Source of the DNA: Candidatus Omnitrophota bacterium
GTDB lineage: Bacteria > Omnitrophota > Omnitrophia > Omnitrophales > Danuiimicrobiaceae
Reading direction: 5' to 3'
Length of the DNA: 7,448 nucleotides
Assembly: GCA_016206815.1 (NCBI GenBank)
Contig: JACQQT010000014.1
Coordinates: 1-7,448, forward strand
Positions 1-6,326 of the stretch are shown here, piece after piece. The position numbers and the translations under genes were made by a program. How positions within the stretch are numbered: position 1 is the stretch's first letter; each line of letters starts with the position of its first letter. A model generated the notes under the pieces. The model worked only from the letters and a program-made list of their open reading frames with translations, did not search any database and was not told the origin of the DNA.

Positions 1-50
1 ATCGACCCATATAGATATCGACTTCTTTGGAGGGAAAGCTTAGGATTAAG

Positions 51-398
51 TCAGAAATTACTCCTTAAAAACACCTTATTTTTGGCAAGCTGTTCTTTTT
101 TCTTCTTTGGGAGTGCTTTGACCGCGCACTCGCGAACTAAAGCCCGGGTCCGATTGCCGCAGGGTTCCTGGTAGATTATGCGAACCGGCCGGCGGGTGCG
201 GGTATAACGGGAGGCCTTTCCGTCATTGTGCATTTTTAAACGCCTTTGGAGATCTTTGGTCACGCCCGTGTAAAGCGAACCGTCGCAGCATTCCAACATA
301 TAGAGAAACCAATTTTCTTTTTTCTTGGGGCGGCCGCGTTTTGCGGTACGTTCCTTTTCTTCCATCAAACGCAGCATTCTTTTATAGACGGCTTCCAT
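51..398 (-). CDS. GIY-YIG domain protein (YhbQ/UPF0213-like) with AT-hook-like N-terminus
   Basis: This is a small single-domain GIY-YIG protein of about 115 residues. The domain core is visible: the first beta strand WFLYML stands in for 'GIY', followed by DGSLYTGVT (the 'YIG' half), an arginine-rich helix DLQRRLKMHN, the RYTRTRRPV stretch, and a conserved glutamate in the RECAVKAL helix. These match the metal-binding and catalytic layout of the family. Stand-alone YhbQ-type members are poorly understood; nuclease activity on DNA is presumed from the fold. The roughly 30 residues before the domain are very basic and contain AKRGRPKKK, an RGRP core like an AT-hook, so DNA binding is plausible. 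The start is uncertain. ATG at 398 is used here, a TTG two codons upstream (404) and ATGs at 377 and 365 are alternatives, and none has a convincing Shine-Dalgarno site. It is divergent from crcB. Confidence 0.85.
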   Translation of the reverse strand: MEAVYKRMLRLMEEKERTAKRGRPKKKENWFLYMLECCDGSLYTGVTKDLQRRLKMHNDGKASRYTRTRRPVRIIYQEPCGNRTRALVRECAVKALPKKKKEQLAKNKVFLRSNF

Positions 399-416
399 TT
401 TCAAATGAGAAAACTG

Positions 417-445
417 TTGAACTTGATTGAATTGATGATGATACT
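417..445 (+). promoter_or_regulatory. Candidate sigma70 promoter for crcB-DUF190
   Basis: TTGAAC (417-422) and GATACT (440-445) are separated by 17 nt, and each matches the consensus at four of six positions. Transcription would start near 452, giving a leader of about 45 nt before the crcB ATG. The position in a divergent intergenic region fits. No experimental or comparative support is available here. Confidence 0.4.
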
Positions 446-466
446 ATCTCGATTCGATGTCATCAT
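435..466. promoter_or_regulatory. Inverted repeat between divergent genes, possible operator or leader hairpin
   Basis: ATGATGA (435-441) is perfectly complementary to TCATCAT (460-466). A second short stem, ATC (446-448) with GAT (456-458), sits inside it. The left arm overlaps the candidate -10 box and the right arm falls just after the predicted transcription start, the usual place for a repressor operator. It does not match the fluoride (crcB-motif) riboswitch consensus. Confidence 0.3.
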
Positions 467-481
467 GGATGTGAATCGTAA

Positions 482-487
482 AAGGGG
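482..487 (+). promoter_or_regulatory. Ribosome binding site of crcB
   Basis: AAGGGG lies 9 nt before the ATG at 497. It supports that start and the 124-residue channel length. Confidence 0.6.
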
Positions 488-496
488 CGGCCGGTC

Positions 497-871
497 ATGT
501 TGAAATGGACAAATCTGTTACTGGGTGGCGCATTGGGTACGGCAGCCCGTTATTTGCTTTCCGGAGTCGTTTATCAATTCCTTGGAACTCGCTTTCCTTA
601 CGGAACCCTGATCGTCAATCTGATTGGCTGTTTCATTATCGGTACTTTAGTGGCTTTAACTGAAGAAAAATTCCTGCTGGGGCCAAACGCACGCATTCTT
701 CTCATGGTAGGATTCTGCGGAGCGTTTACCACCTTTTCGACCTTCATCCTTGAAACGGCAAACCTGATCAAAGACGGAGAAACATTTCGCGCGCTTGTGA
801 ATGTATTGGTCAGCGTCGTCATCGGATTTGTGTGTTTGAAAATCGGAATTCTTTTAGGAAAAAGCTTTTAA
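497..871 (+). CDS. crcB: Fluoride ion channel FluC/CrcB
   Basis: This is a 124-residue membrane protein with four hydrophobic segments (about 5-27, 33-54, 66-88 and 97-120), the normal length and topology for a Fluc subunit. In this family two antiparallel subunits form a channel in the inner membrane that lets toxic fluoride leak out of the cell. Family signatures are clear: GGALGTAARY near the N-terminus with the conserved arginine (R19), GTLIVNLIGCFIIG with the pore asparagine N41, and GFCGAFTTFSTF (72-83). That last motif supplies the two channel-lining phenylalanines (F80, F83) and the TTFST turn next to the central sodium site. A good Shine-Dalgarno site supports the ATG. The DUF190 gene follows after 12 nt, a well-known neighbour of crcB, so both are probably one fluoride-responsive transcript. 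No fluoride riboswitch was found upstream. Confidence 0.97.
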   Translation: MLKWTNLLLGGALGTAARYLLSGVVYQFLGTRFPYGTLIVNLIGCFIIGTLVALTEEKFLLGPNARILLMVGFCGAFTTFSTFILETANLIKDGETFRALVNVLVSVVIGFVCLKIGILLGKSF

Positions 872-872
872 T

Positions 873-878
873 GGGGGA
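873..878 (+). promoter_or_regulatory. Ribosome binding site of the DUF190 gene
   Basis: GGGGGA sits directly after the crcB stop codon and 5 nt before the ATG at 884. This indicates separate but coupled translation of the second gene. Confidence 0.55.
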
Positions 879-883
879 AACTC

Positions 884-1213
884 ATGAAAATTCCGGCTGA
901 AGGAAAACTCTTAAGAATTTTTATCGGTGAAGCTGACAAATGGCAGGGCCAACCGCTTTATGAAGCCATCGTTCACCTTGCCAAAAAAGAAGGCATGGCG
1001 GGCGCAACGGCGCTTAAAGGATTTATGGGTTTTGGATGCAAATCCCATATGCACACCGCCAAACTCCTGCGGCTTTCCGAAGATCTTCCGATTGTGATTG
1101 AAATCGTAGACAGCGAGGAGAAAATCAACCGTTTTCTTCCCTCACTCGATTCGATGGTCAAAGAAGGACTGATCACGCTCGAAAAAGCAAACGTGATTAT
1201 GTACCGTGCGTAA
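884..1213 (+). CDS. DUF190 family protein (PII-like), fluoride-channel partner
   Basis: This 109-residue soluble protein covers the whole DUF190 domain. Recognisable family blocks, in order, are LLRIFIGEADKWQGQPLYEAIV (first strand and helix, 9-30), GMAGATALKGFMGFG (37-51), the histidine-bearing SHMHT (54-58), LLRLSEDLPIVIEIVD (61-76) and the C-terminal half with FLPSLDSMVKEGLIT and NVIMY. DUF190 proteins have a ferredoxin-like fold related to PII signalling proteins and are often encoded beside crcB. The usual interpretation is a regulatory or accessory role in fluoride resistance, but the biochemical function is not settled. The 12-nt gap after crcB and the strong ribosome binding site support an operon. 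A palindromic repeat follows downstream. Confidence 0.93.
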   Translation: MKIPAEGKLLRIFIGEADKWQGQPLYEAIVHLAKKEGMAGATALKGFMGFGCKSHMHTAKLLRLSEDLPIVIEIVDSEEKINRFLPSLDSMVKEGLITLEKANVIMYRA

Positions 1214-1247
1214 CTATTACAGCATTTCATAAATTTCTGACCAAGTT

Positions 1248-1340
1248 TGAGATTGCTTCGTCGGCCTGAAGGCCTCCTCGCAATGACGTCATTGCGAGCG
1301 ACCCTAAAGGGCGGCGAAAAGCCCGAGCGAAGCAATCTCA
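1248..1340. repeat. Composite palindromic repeat (MITE-like or REP-like) between convergent genes
   Basis: TGAGATTGCTTCG (1248-1260) and CGAAGCAATCTCA (1328-1340) form perfect 13-bp terminal inverted repeats. The centre, 1277-1298, is a perfect 22-bp palindrome around GACGTC. Between them are two small hairpins, GGCC-TGAA-GGCC (1263-1274) and CCC-TAAA-GGG (1302-1311). The element is therefore two inverted half-units, each running from GATTGCTTCG to CGCAATGACG. Outside the terminal repeats, ACCAAGTTT (1240-1248) and AAAACTGGT (1348-1356) are also nearly complementary. No target-site duplication is evident. Sequences of this GATTGCTTCG...CGCAATGAC type recur in many environmental bacterial genomes (recollection, not searched). 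It fills most of the 165-bp convergent gap, so it may also act as a bidirectional terminator, although it has no T-tract. Confidence 0.85.
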
Positions 1341-1378
1341 GGAATTCAAAACTGGTTAAAGACTTATGAAACGTTGGA

Positions 1379-1966
1379 CTATTCCAAAACGCTTACCTTT
1401 TTCATCACGATTTTTTCTTGGGGACGGTCACCTGCGTCTCGCGGAGCCTGCGCGATGGCGTGAACCACCTCAAGCCCCTGTGTCACCTGACCAAATACCG
1501 AATGCCGGCCATCCAGCCAGGGCGTGGGCACTTCCGTGATGAAAAATTGACTGCCGTTTGTGTGGGGGCCTGAATTGGCCATCGACAGCACGCCCGGCTG
1601 GTCATGTTTGAGCTTCGGGGAAAACTCATCCTCAAATTGATATCCCGGACCCCCTCTTCCCGTTCCGTCCGGATCTCCGGTTTGAATCATAAAACCCGGA
1701 ATTACCCGATGGAAAATGATGCCGTCATAAAACCCTTTCTTCGCCAAGGTCACAAAGTTTTCGACCGTCTTCGGCGCTTCACCGGCATATAGATCCGCAT
1801 CAATATTGCCCTTCGTCGTTTCAATTTTAATCTTCACGATGTCCCCGCTTTCTTGTGATGGTTGATGAAGTGCCGTTTTGTGCGAATCGATCGCGTGTTC
1901 AGATGCACGCGTTCCCGCACATCCGCCCGCGGTCAAACTGATGAGAATCAAAAATAAATAGTTCAT
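1379..1966 (-). CDS. Cyclophilin-type peptidyl-prolyl cis-trans isomerase, predicted lipoprotein
   Basis: This 195-residue protein has an exported N-terminus and a complete cyclophilin domain (about 43-195). It should catalyse cis-trans isomerisation of Xaa-Pro bonds in the periplasm. Active-site residues are present: [15 protein letters not shown] (85-99) gives the catalytic arginine R87, F92, M93 and Q95; SQFFI (139-143) gives F141; [11 protein letters not shown] gives W150 and H155. The N-terminus is a short hydrophobic stretch ending LTAGGC (C16), a plausible but not ideal lipobox with no basic residue before it. A linker rich in polar residues (17-42) precedes the domain. CCGGAGG (1972-1978) lies directly after the terC stop codon, with its GGAGG core 5 nt before the ATG, so the start is well supported and the gene looks like the last of an operon. 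Its 3' end faces the palindromic repeat. Confidence 0.95.
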   Translation of the reverse strand: MNYLFLILISLTAGGCAGTRASEHAIDSHKTALHQPSQESGDIVKIKIETTKGNIDADLYAGEAPKTVENFVTLAKKGFYDGIIFHRVIPGFMIQTGDPDGTGRGGPGYQFEDEFSPKLKHDQPGVLSMANSGPHTNGSQFFITEVPTPWLDGRHSVFGQVTQGLEVVHAIAQAPRDAGDRPQEKIVMKKVSVLE

Positions 1967-1978
1967 GTGAACCTCCGG

Positions 1979-2902
1979 TTATTGTTTCACTCGGTTGGCC
2001 GGAACCAAAAGAGAAATGGCGATGGAAACCAGCAGAAGGCATGCCACAACCCCCAAGGCAACTCCGGTTGGAATATGAACAAAATCGGAAATGAGCATCT
2101 TCAGACCGATAAAAGCGAGCAGTGCGGCAAGCCCGTAATGGAGATATCGGAATTTGGCAATGATCCCGGCCAACGCAAAATAAAGCGCCCGCAAGCCCAA
2201 AATGGCAAAGATGTTTGAGGTATACACAATAAACGGATCTAAAGTCACGCCAAAAACGGCGGGAATCGAATCCACCGCAAATACCACGTCGGTGGTTTCG
2301 ATCACCAACAAGACCACCATCAAAGGCGTTGCGAAATATTGAGCGCCTCGCTTCACGAAAAAACGGTCACCTTCGTAAGATTCGGTCAGCGGAAAGAATT
2401 TTTGGAACAGTTTCAGAACGGGATTTTTCTCGGGATGAATTTCTTTGTCTTTTTTGCGCATCATTTTAAAAGCGGTGTAAATCAAAAAAGCACCGAAGAA
2501 ATAAAGAATCCACTCAAACTGACGAATCAAAGCAACGCCGGCCACAATGAAAACGCCGCGCAGGATCAAAGCGCCCAAAATGCCCCAGAAAAGGACTTTG
2601 TGCTGGTGCCCGGGCGAAACGCCGAAATAAGAAAAAATCAGGAGGAACACAAAGATATTGTCCATGCTCAACGATTTTTCCAGCAGGTAGGCGGTCAAGA
2701 ATTCCGCCGCAATTTGGGAACCCTTCCACCAATAAATCCCGAGATTGAACAACAGGGCCAAAACAATCCAAAACCCCGTCCACAGCAGCGACTCCCGGAC
2801 GCTGATGACGCGGCCCTTGCGCTGGAAAACACCCAAATCAAAAGCAAGCATGGCTAAGACGAAAAGAATAAACCCGCACCACGCCATCCATTCATTTGTC
2901 AT
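1979..2902 (-). CDS. TerC-family integral membrane protein (Alx/TerC type)
   Basis: This 307-residue inner-membrane protein has about eight or nine hydrophobic segments, spread over 8-26, 39-58, 66-92, 104-125, 130-147, 190-210, 226-248, 255-272 and 280-300. TerC hallmarks are intact: LLEKSLSMDNIFVF (73-86) and VIETTDVVFAVDSIPA (200-215), whose acidic residues are thought to line a metal site, and TSNIFAILGLRALYF (228-242). Members include E. coli Alx and TerC; several are linked to manganese export and to metalation of exported proteins, and others to tellurite resistance. Manganese efflux is the best guess, not proven by sequence. GGAG at 2916-2919, inside the end of the upstream gene, serves as a distant ribosome binding site. 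The gap to the upstream gene is only 4 nt, leaving no room for a yybP-ykoY manganese riboswitch directly before it. Confidence 0.93.
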   Translation of the reverse strand: MTNEWMAWCGFILFVLAMLAFDLGVFQRKGRVISVRESLLWTGFWIVLALLFNLGIYWWKGSQIAAEFLTAYLLEKSLSMDNIFVFLLIFSYFGVSPGHQHKVLFWGILGALILRGVFIVAGVALIRQFEWILYFFGAFLIYTAFKMMRKKDKEIHPEKNPVLKLFQKFFPLTESYEGDRFFVKRGAQYFATPLMVVLLVIETTDVVFAVDSIPAVFGVTLDPFIVYTSNIFAILGLRALYFALAGIIAKFRYLHYGLAALLAFIGLKMLISDFVHIPTGVALGVVACLLLVSIAISLLVPANRVKQ

Positions 2903-2906
2903 CGGT

Positions 2907-3455
2907 TTATTTTTTCTCCGTCTCTAAATTTTTCTGAACATCGGATGGCAAGACCCGGGATTTCGAAATTTGAATATAATCATCCGGCCGATGATCAGAT
3001 TTCGCAGCCAGATAAGGACTCCCGGCACCTCCCAGAGCAACCGCACTGCCTGCGGCAAGAAAGGCTCCTCCCCCAGAAGCTGCTCCTCCTGCGGAAGCGG
3101 GAATCGCAGCAATTGCAAGCGCTCCTCCCACGGTTCCTAAAGTCGCCAGAGATGCGGCAAACAGATACACTCTCTTCGCATCGCTATAAGGCCCGTCGTA
3201 AGGAATTTCACCGGATTTTACGTTTGGATCGAGCATTCGGTAATCCGGCCGTTTCATTTTGGTACGAAGTTTCAGAAAAGGATCCGCTTGGGCTTCGCCC
3301 AAAGCAACGATGCTCACATAAGGTCTTCCTGTTTTCGGGTGTTCGCGTACCAGCACTTGCGCGGAAGTCTCTTCAAGAACTTCTGAGGCGAACACCGGAA
3401 ACACAAAACAAGCAAACACCGAAACAACGATGGCCCACTCACCCGCTGACTTCAT
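2907..3455 (-). CDS. Exported glycine/alanine-rich protein of unknown function
   Basis: I do not recognise this family. From ATG at 3455 it is 182 residues: a signal peptide (about 1-23, hydrophobic core AIVVSVFACFVFPVFA, likely cleavage after A23), a polar region (24-94) with two basic-proline stretches, then a long Gly/Ala-rich hydrophobic segment (96-150) with GTVGGA, GGAASGGGA and LGGAG spacing. It ends in a charged tail (152-182). The Gly-rich segment resembles glycine-zipper membrane segments, so membrane insertion or oligomerisation is possible (inference). C16 could be read as a lipobox (VFAC), but the hydrophobic stretch before it is too short to convince. The ATG at 3455 overlaps the upstream stop codon as ATGA and has AAAGGG (3463-3468) at 7 nt. 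A GTG eight codons earlier (3479) is a less likely start with no ribosome site. It is translationally coupled to its neighbours. Confidence 0.75.
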   Translation of the reverse strand: MKSAGEWAIVVSVFACFVFPVFASEVLEETSAQVLVREHPKTGRPYVSIVALGEAQADPFLKLRTKMKRPDYRMLDPNVKSGEIPYDGPYSDAKRVYLFAASLATLGTVGGALAIAAIPASAGGAASGGGAFLAAGSAVALGGAGSPYLAAKSDHRPDDYIQISKSRVLPSDVQKNLETEKK

Positions 3456-4096
3456 TCGGACGCCCTTTCTTTCTCCCACGTTCCGGTACGCATCGAATCC
3501 TGAAGGTATTGTATGATGGCTGAGACATTATTCTCAAGCGCTGCGTTCAGGTTAACTTGCGGCCCGCCCTTTTTAGAGAATACTTTTTCGGCACCGCTGG
3601 TTCCGGTCGCTTCAAATCGTCCCAGCCTCCTGAGGTTCGAGTCGAACACCACGGTTTCGGTCACCATGCTTACCGCATGAGCTTTCCAAGTGACGCGATT
3701 CCTGAAATCCTTGATCTCCACGGAAACCAAATAAGGGATTGCGTATTGTTTCAAGATTGCTTCCGTGGGAGCGGTTTCCAAAAAAATAAATTCATCAAAT
3801 GCCTGCTGGAATCCTTCTACCAACATAGGCCCAAAGGCTTCTCCCACATGATAGGTTTGAGGATCCGCAGTCCGTCCGCCGCGGTCCTGAGAGGTGTACG
3901 CCAACAAATCCTCGGGAAGATAAAGTGCGACCCGTTCATGAACCGGCGGAACGGCCTTTGAAAAATTTTCGGACAACATACCGGGTGCGTGAATATCCCA
4001 CCCAAAAATGGCAGCACAACCAGCTTGAAACAGAACAAAGCCGACACTGAAAACGCCTATCTGATGGACGAAAGGTTTACTGGGTTGCCATGTCAT
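3452..4096 (-). CDS. Predicted lipoprotein of unknown function
   Basis: From ATG at 4096 the product is 214 residues. It begins MTWQPSKPF, then a hydrophobic core GVFSVGFVLF and QAGC (C27), which looks like a lipoprotein signal although glutamine at -3 is unusual. The mature part has alternating strand and helix character: RVALYLPEDLLAY (55-67), a helix YHVGEAFGPMLVEGFQQAFDE (82-102), FIFLETAP, then YLVSVEIKDFRNRVTW (122-137), METVVFD-like strands around 144-152 and a C-terminal helix 184-202. This layout is reminiscent of small envelope lipoproteins with a YajG/LpoB-like alpha-beta fold, but that is only a structural impression. The reading frame is open upstream to 4168 inside the phosphorylase gene; the start at 4096 is chosen because it places the signal peptide at the N-terminus. 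It overlaps the phosphorylase stop by 20 nt and has no clear ribosome site, suggesting translational coupling. Confidence 0.75.
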   Translation of the reverse strand: MTWQPSKPFVHQIGVFSVGFVLFQAGCAAIFGWDIHAPGMLSENFSKAVPPVHERVALYLPEDLLAYTSQDRGGRTADPQTYHVGEAFGPMLVEGFQQAFDEFIFLETAPTEAILKQYAIPYLVSVEIKDFRNRVTWKAHAVSMVTETVVFDSNLRRLGRFEATGTSGAEKVFSKKGGPQVNLNAALENNVSAIIQYLQDSMRTGTWEKERASE

Positions 4097-6260
4097 GGTG
4101 TAAATAATTTTTAAGCGAAGGCAGGTACATTTTTTGGATATATTCGGCCAGCATCCGGTCCGTGCCAAACCGACCGGTAATCGTTTGGATGGCCTGTTTC
4201 ATCATCCCCACCCAACGGGATGAAAAAATCCGTTGCTTGTTTCGTCCTTCAAAATAAAGCGGCAAAATCGTTCCCTCAAGCAATTGAAAAAGTTCATTTC
4301 GATCTTCGGCAGCCGAATGCGCTTCTCCTTTTCCGAAAAGCCACCCGTTCCTGCCGTGCTGAATTCCTTCCGGCACCCAGCCGTCCGGAATAGACACATT
4401 TAACACACCGTTCATGCCTGCTTTCATCCCGCTGGTACCGCTCGCCTCCTGCGGGCGAATGGGATTGTTCAGCCAAACGTCAACGCCTGCCACCAAATAT
4501 CGCGCCAAATCGATATCATAATCTTGAACGAAGACAATTTGAGAACGAAAACCGCGTTCCTCGGACCGTTTGGTCAGCCGCGCCGAGACTTCCACGATCT
4601 GCCTGATCCGTTTGATGCCCGGAAAGTTATTGGGATGAGGTTTGCCCGCATATAAAATATGAACCGGCTTTCCGTATCGCTTATAAGTAGACTCCAAAAG
4701 CTGAAATAACCGTTCCTCATCTTCCAAAAGCAGCGTGACGCGTTTGTAATCGGCAAACCGGCGTGCGAATCCGATCATGAAGGAATCTAGATCCAGCAAA
4801 TCGTGCGTCCGATCGTAAATCACCTGACTATCACACTTCTCGGAGAGGAGCTGGTCCGCGAAACGTTCTCTTACTTTTTCGATGAGTTTTGCTTTGAACT
4901 CCAAGTGAAGATCCCATATTTTACCGTCTTCAATTTCAGAAACTTTTTCCAAACCGCCGCGCCCCGCGATCAATTGACGAAGGATCGGCTTCTGCCAATA
5001 CGGAATGTGAACCGCGTTGGTAATGGAACCGATCGGAACATTGCCTGAATCTTGAATGCCCCAGGCATACCCCCACATCTTTCGGCATACTTCGCCGTGT
5101 GTCTTGCTGACGCCGTTGCGAAAGGCGCCCGAAAGAAGCAAAGATAATTTGGTCATATCAAACATATCTTCTTTGTTCCGTGCGCTGTCAAAAATGGCTT
5201 CGCGCTCCTCGCGAGCTAAAAAGCGGTCCAAATAAGGTTCTAAATGCGCCCTGACAAGCCCTTCCTCAAACCGCTCGTTGCCCTCCGGAACGGGTGTGTG
5301 GGTGGTAAACCCGATCACGCCGGCGCTTTTGGCCTGCGCTTCCTGAAACGAAATCGAGCAGCGTTCCATCATGCATCGAATGACTTCGATGGCGGCAAAC
5401 GCCACATGTCCTTCGTTTAAATGATAAGCAACGGGCTCATATCCCGCAGCTTTCAATGCTTGTATTCCGCCGAGCCCGAGCAAAATTTCCTGCTCAAGCC
5501 GCCTTCTGCGCTCCTGCTCGTGCTGTTTCTGCGAAGCATAAAGCCGCCGCGTAACGTGGCGGTCGTGAACGTGATTTTCCGGCAGGTTCGTATCCAGCAG
5601 CAGCAAATCGTTTCGTCCCATCCGGGCCCGCCAAACGCGCGCTTTGACCTCGCGATTCGCAACCGGAACGGCTAAAATCAAATCTTCGTTCGTCCCGTTT
5701 TGTTTGATGACCTCAAGCGGAAGAAAATCGCGGACCGACTTCCTGGACATAACCACCGGATCGTAAATCACCTTCATGGTTCCCTCCGAAGTCACCTCCT
5801 GCTCATAATAACCGTGCAAATAAAACAAGCCGACGCCTACCATCTTCAGTCCTAAATCACTGGCGCCGCGAAGATGATCCCCCGATAAAATTCCAAGACC
5901 TCCCGAATAAATTCTTAAAATATCAATCCCGTATTCCATGGAAAAATAGGCGATCGTTCGATTGGCAAGTTCGGGATACTCGCGGGAAACAAAAGTTTCG
6001 GCGGGTCGCATGTAGTCTTTGAAAGATTTCTCGACCCGTTGAAACAGCTCGAGAAATCCGGTATCCGTCAAAAGTTCGGCAATCCGGCGCCGATAAAGAA
6101 GCGGATTTTCGTCCTGGATTTTTAAAAATCGGTAAAGGTTTCTGCGGAAAAGTCCCCAAATGTAAGGACTCACGCTTCGAAACAACAGATGCACGTCCGC
6201 GTTCCACTCAAACCAAAGATTCGAAACGATCTTTCTTAATGTCCGATCGACGTCAAGCAT
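4077..6260 (-). CDS. glgP: Alpha-glucan (glycogen/maltodextrin) phosphorylase
   Basis: This 727-residue cytoplasmic enzyme of glycosyltransferase family 35 cleaves alpha-1,4-glucans with phosphate to give glucose 1-phosphate. It is of the divergent bacterial/archaeal 'alpha-glucan family phosphorylase' type. The N-terminus (LRKIVSNLWFEWNAD, then LFRSVSPYIW) is the DUF3417-like region. The core follows with IAYFSMEYGID (103-113), SGGLGILSGDHLRGASDLG (119-137), AYHLNEGHVAFAAIE (278-292), FTTHTPVPEGNE (318-329), a substrate/phosphate-site block MIGFARRFADYKR (495-507), and EASGTSGMKAGMNG (605-618). K613 in the last block is the expected pyridoxal-phosphate Schiff-base lysine. The family's usual 'DGWW.E' appears as DGWVPE (626-631). 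No frameshift is evident and the length fits. The ATG at 6260 lacks a clear Shine-Dalgarno site. It heads a five-gene operon and sits downstream of a strong hairpin. Confidence 0.95.
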   Translation of the reverse strand: MLDVDRTLRKIVSNLWFEWNADVHLLFRSVSPYIWGLFRRNLYRFLKIQDENPLLYRRRIAELLTDTGFLELFQRVEKSFKDYMRPAETFVSREYPELANRTIAYFSMEYGIDILRIYSGGLGILSGDHLRGASDLGLKMVGVGLFYLHGYYEQEVTSEGTMKVIYDPVVMSRKSVRDFLPLEVIKQNGTNEDLILAVPVANREVKARVWRARMGRNDLLLLDTNLPENHVHDRHVTRRLYASQKQHEQERRRRLEQEILLGLGGIQALKAAGYEPVAYHLNEGHVAFAAIEVIRCMMERCSISFQEAQAKSAGVIGFTTHTPVPEGNERFEEGLVRAHLEPYLDRFLAREEREAIFDSARNKEDMFDMTKLSLLLSGAFRNGVSKTHGEVCRKMWGYAWGIQDSGNVPIGSITNAVHIPYWQKPILRQLIAGRGGLEKVSEIEDGKIWDLHLEFKAKLIEKVRERFADQLLSEKCDSQVIYDRTHDLLDLDSFMIGFARRFADYKRVTLLLEDEERLFQLLESTYKRYGKPVHILYAGKPHPNNFPGIKRIRQIVEVSARLTKRSEERGFRSQIVFVQDYDIDLARYLVAGVDVWLNNPIRPQEASGTSGMKAGMNGVLNVSIPDGWVPEGIQHGRNGWLFGKGEAHSAAEDRNELFQLLEGTILPLYFEGRNKQRIFSSRWVGMMKQAIQTITGRFGTDRMLAEYIQKMYLPSLKNYLHHDMATQ

Positions 6261-6292
6261 AGAGGCTCTGCGGCAAAATGAACTTTCGGGAA

Positions 6293-6302
6293 GCTGATCA
6301 GC
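6293..6302. promoter_or_regulatory. 10-bp palindrome upstream of glgP
   Basis: GCTGATCAGC is a perfect palindrome, 33-42 nt before the glgP start. It could be a regulator site, but a palindrome of this size can occur by chance. I found no convincing -35/-10 pair around it. Confidence 0.15.
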
Positions 6303-6326
6303 GGTTGCATCATGCCATCAACAGAT

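Noticed and set aside
1..50. Coding or structured element at the left edge
   Set aside because: There are only two ATCGAC copies and no usable reading frame or stem. It is too short to interpret.
405..496. Fluoride riboswitch before crcB
   Set aside because: The conserved blocks of the crcB motif were not seen by eye. The TGATGATGA stretch only superficially resembles part of it.
2339..2857. Long plus-strand open frame opposite terC
   Set aside because: It is a compositional shadow of a membrane-protein gene on the other strand, with low-complexity, Gln/Asn-rich sequence and no family likeness.
2903..2960. Manganese (yybP-ykoY) riboswitch before terC
   Set aside because: The sequence is the coding end of the upstream gene, the gap is 4 nt, and no riboswitch-like pattern is present.
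3456..3479. GTG start at 3479 for the Gly-rich exported protein
   Set aside because: There is no ribosome site before it, whereas ATG at 3455 has AAAGGG at 7 nt and the typical ATGA overlap with the upstream stop.
2945..3523. 192-codon plus-strand open frame opposite the two unknown genes
   Set aside because: It crosses two minus-strand genes that have signal peptides, coupling overlaps and ribosome sites. Its product is Arg/Pro/Gln-rich without domain features.
4097..4168. Upstream extension of the lipoprotein frame inside glgP
   Set aside because: It would bury the signal peptide behind 24 residues of cysteine- and lysine-rich sequence. The ATG at 4096 gives a sensible exported N-terminus.
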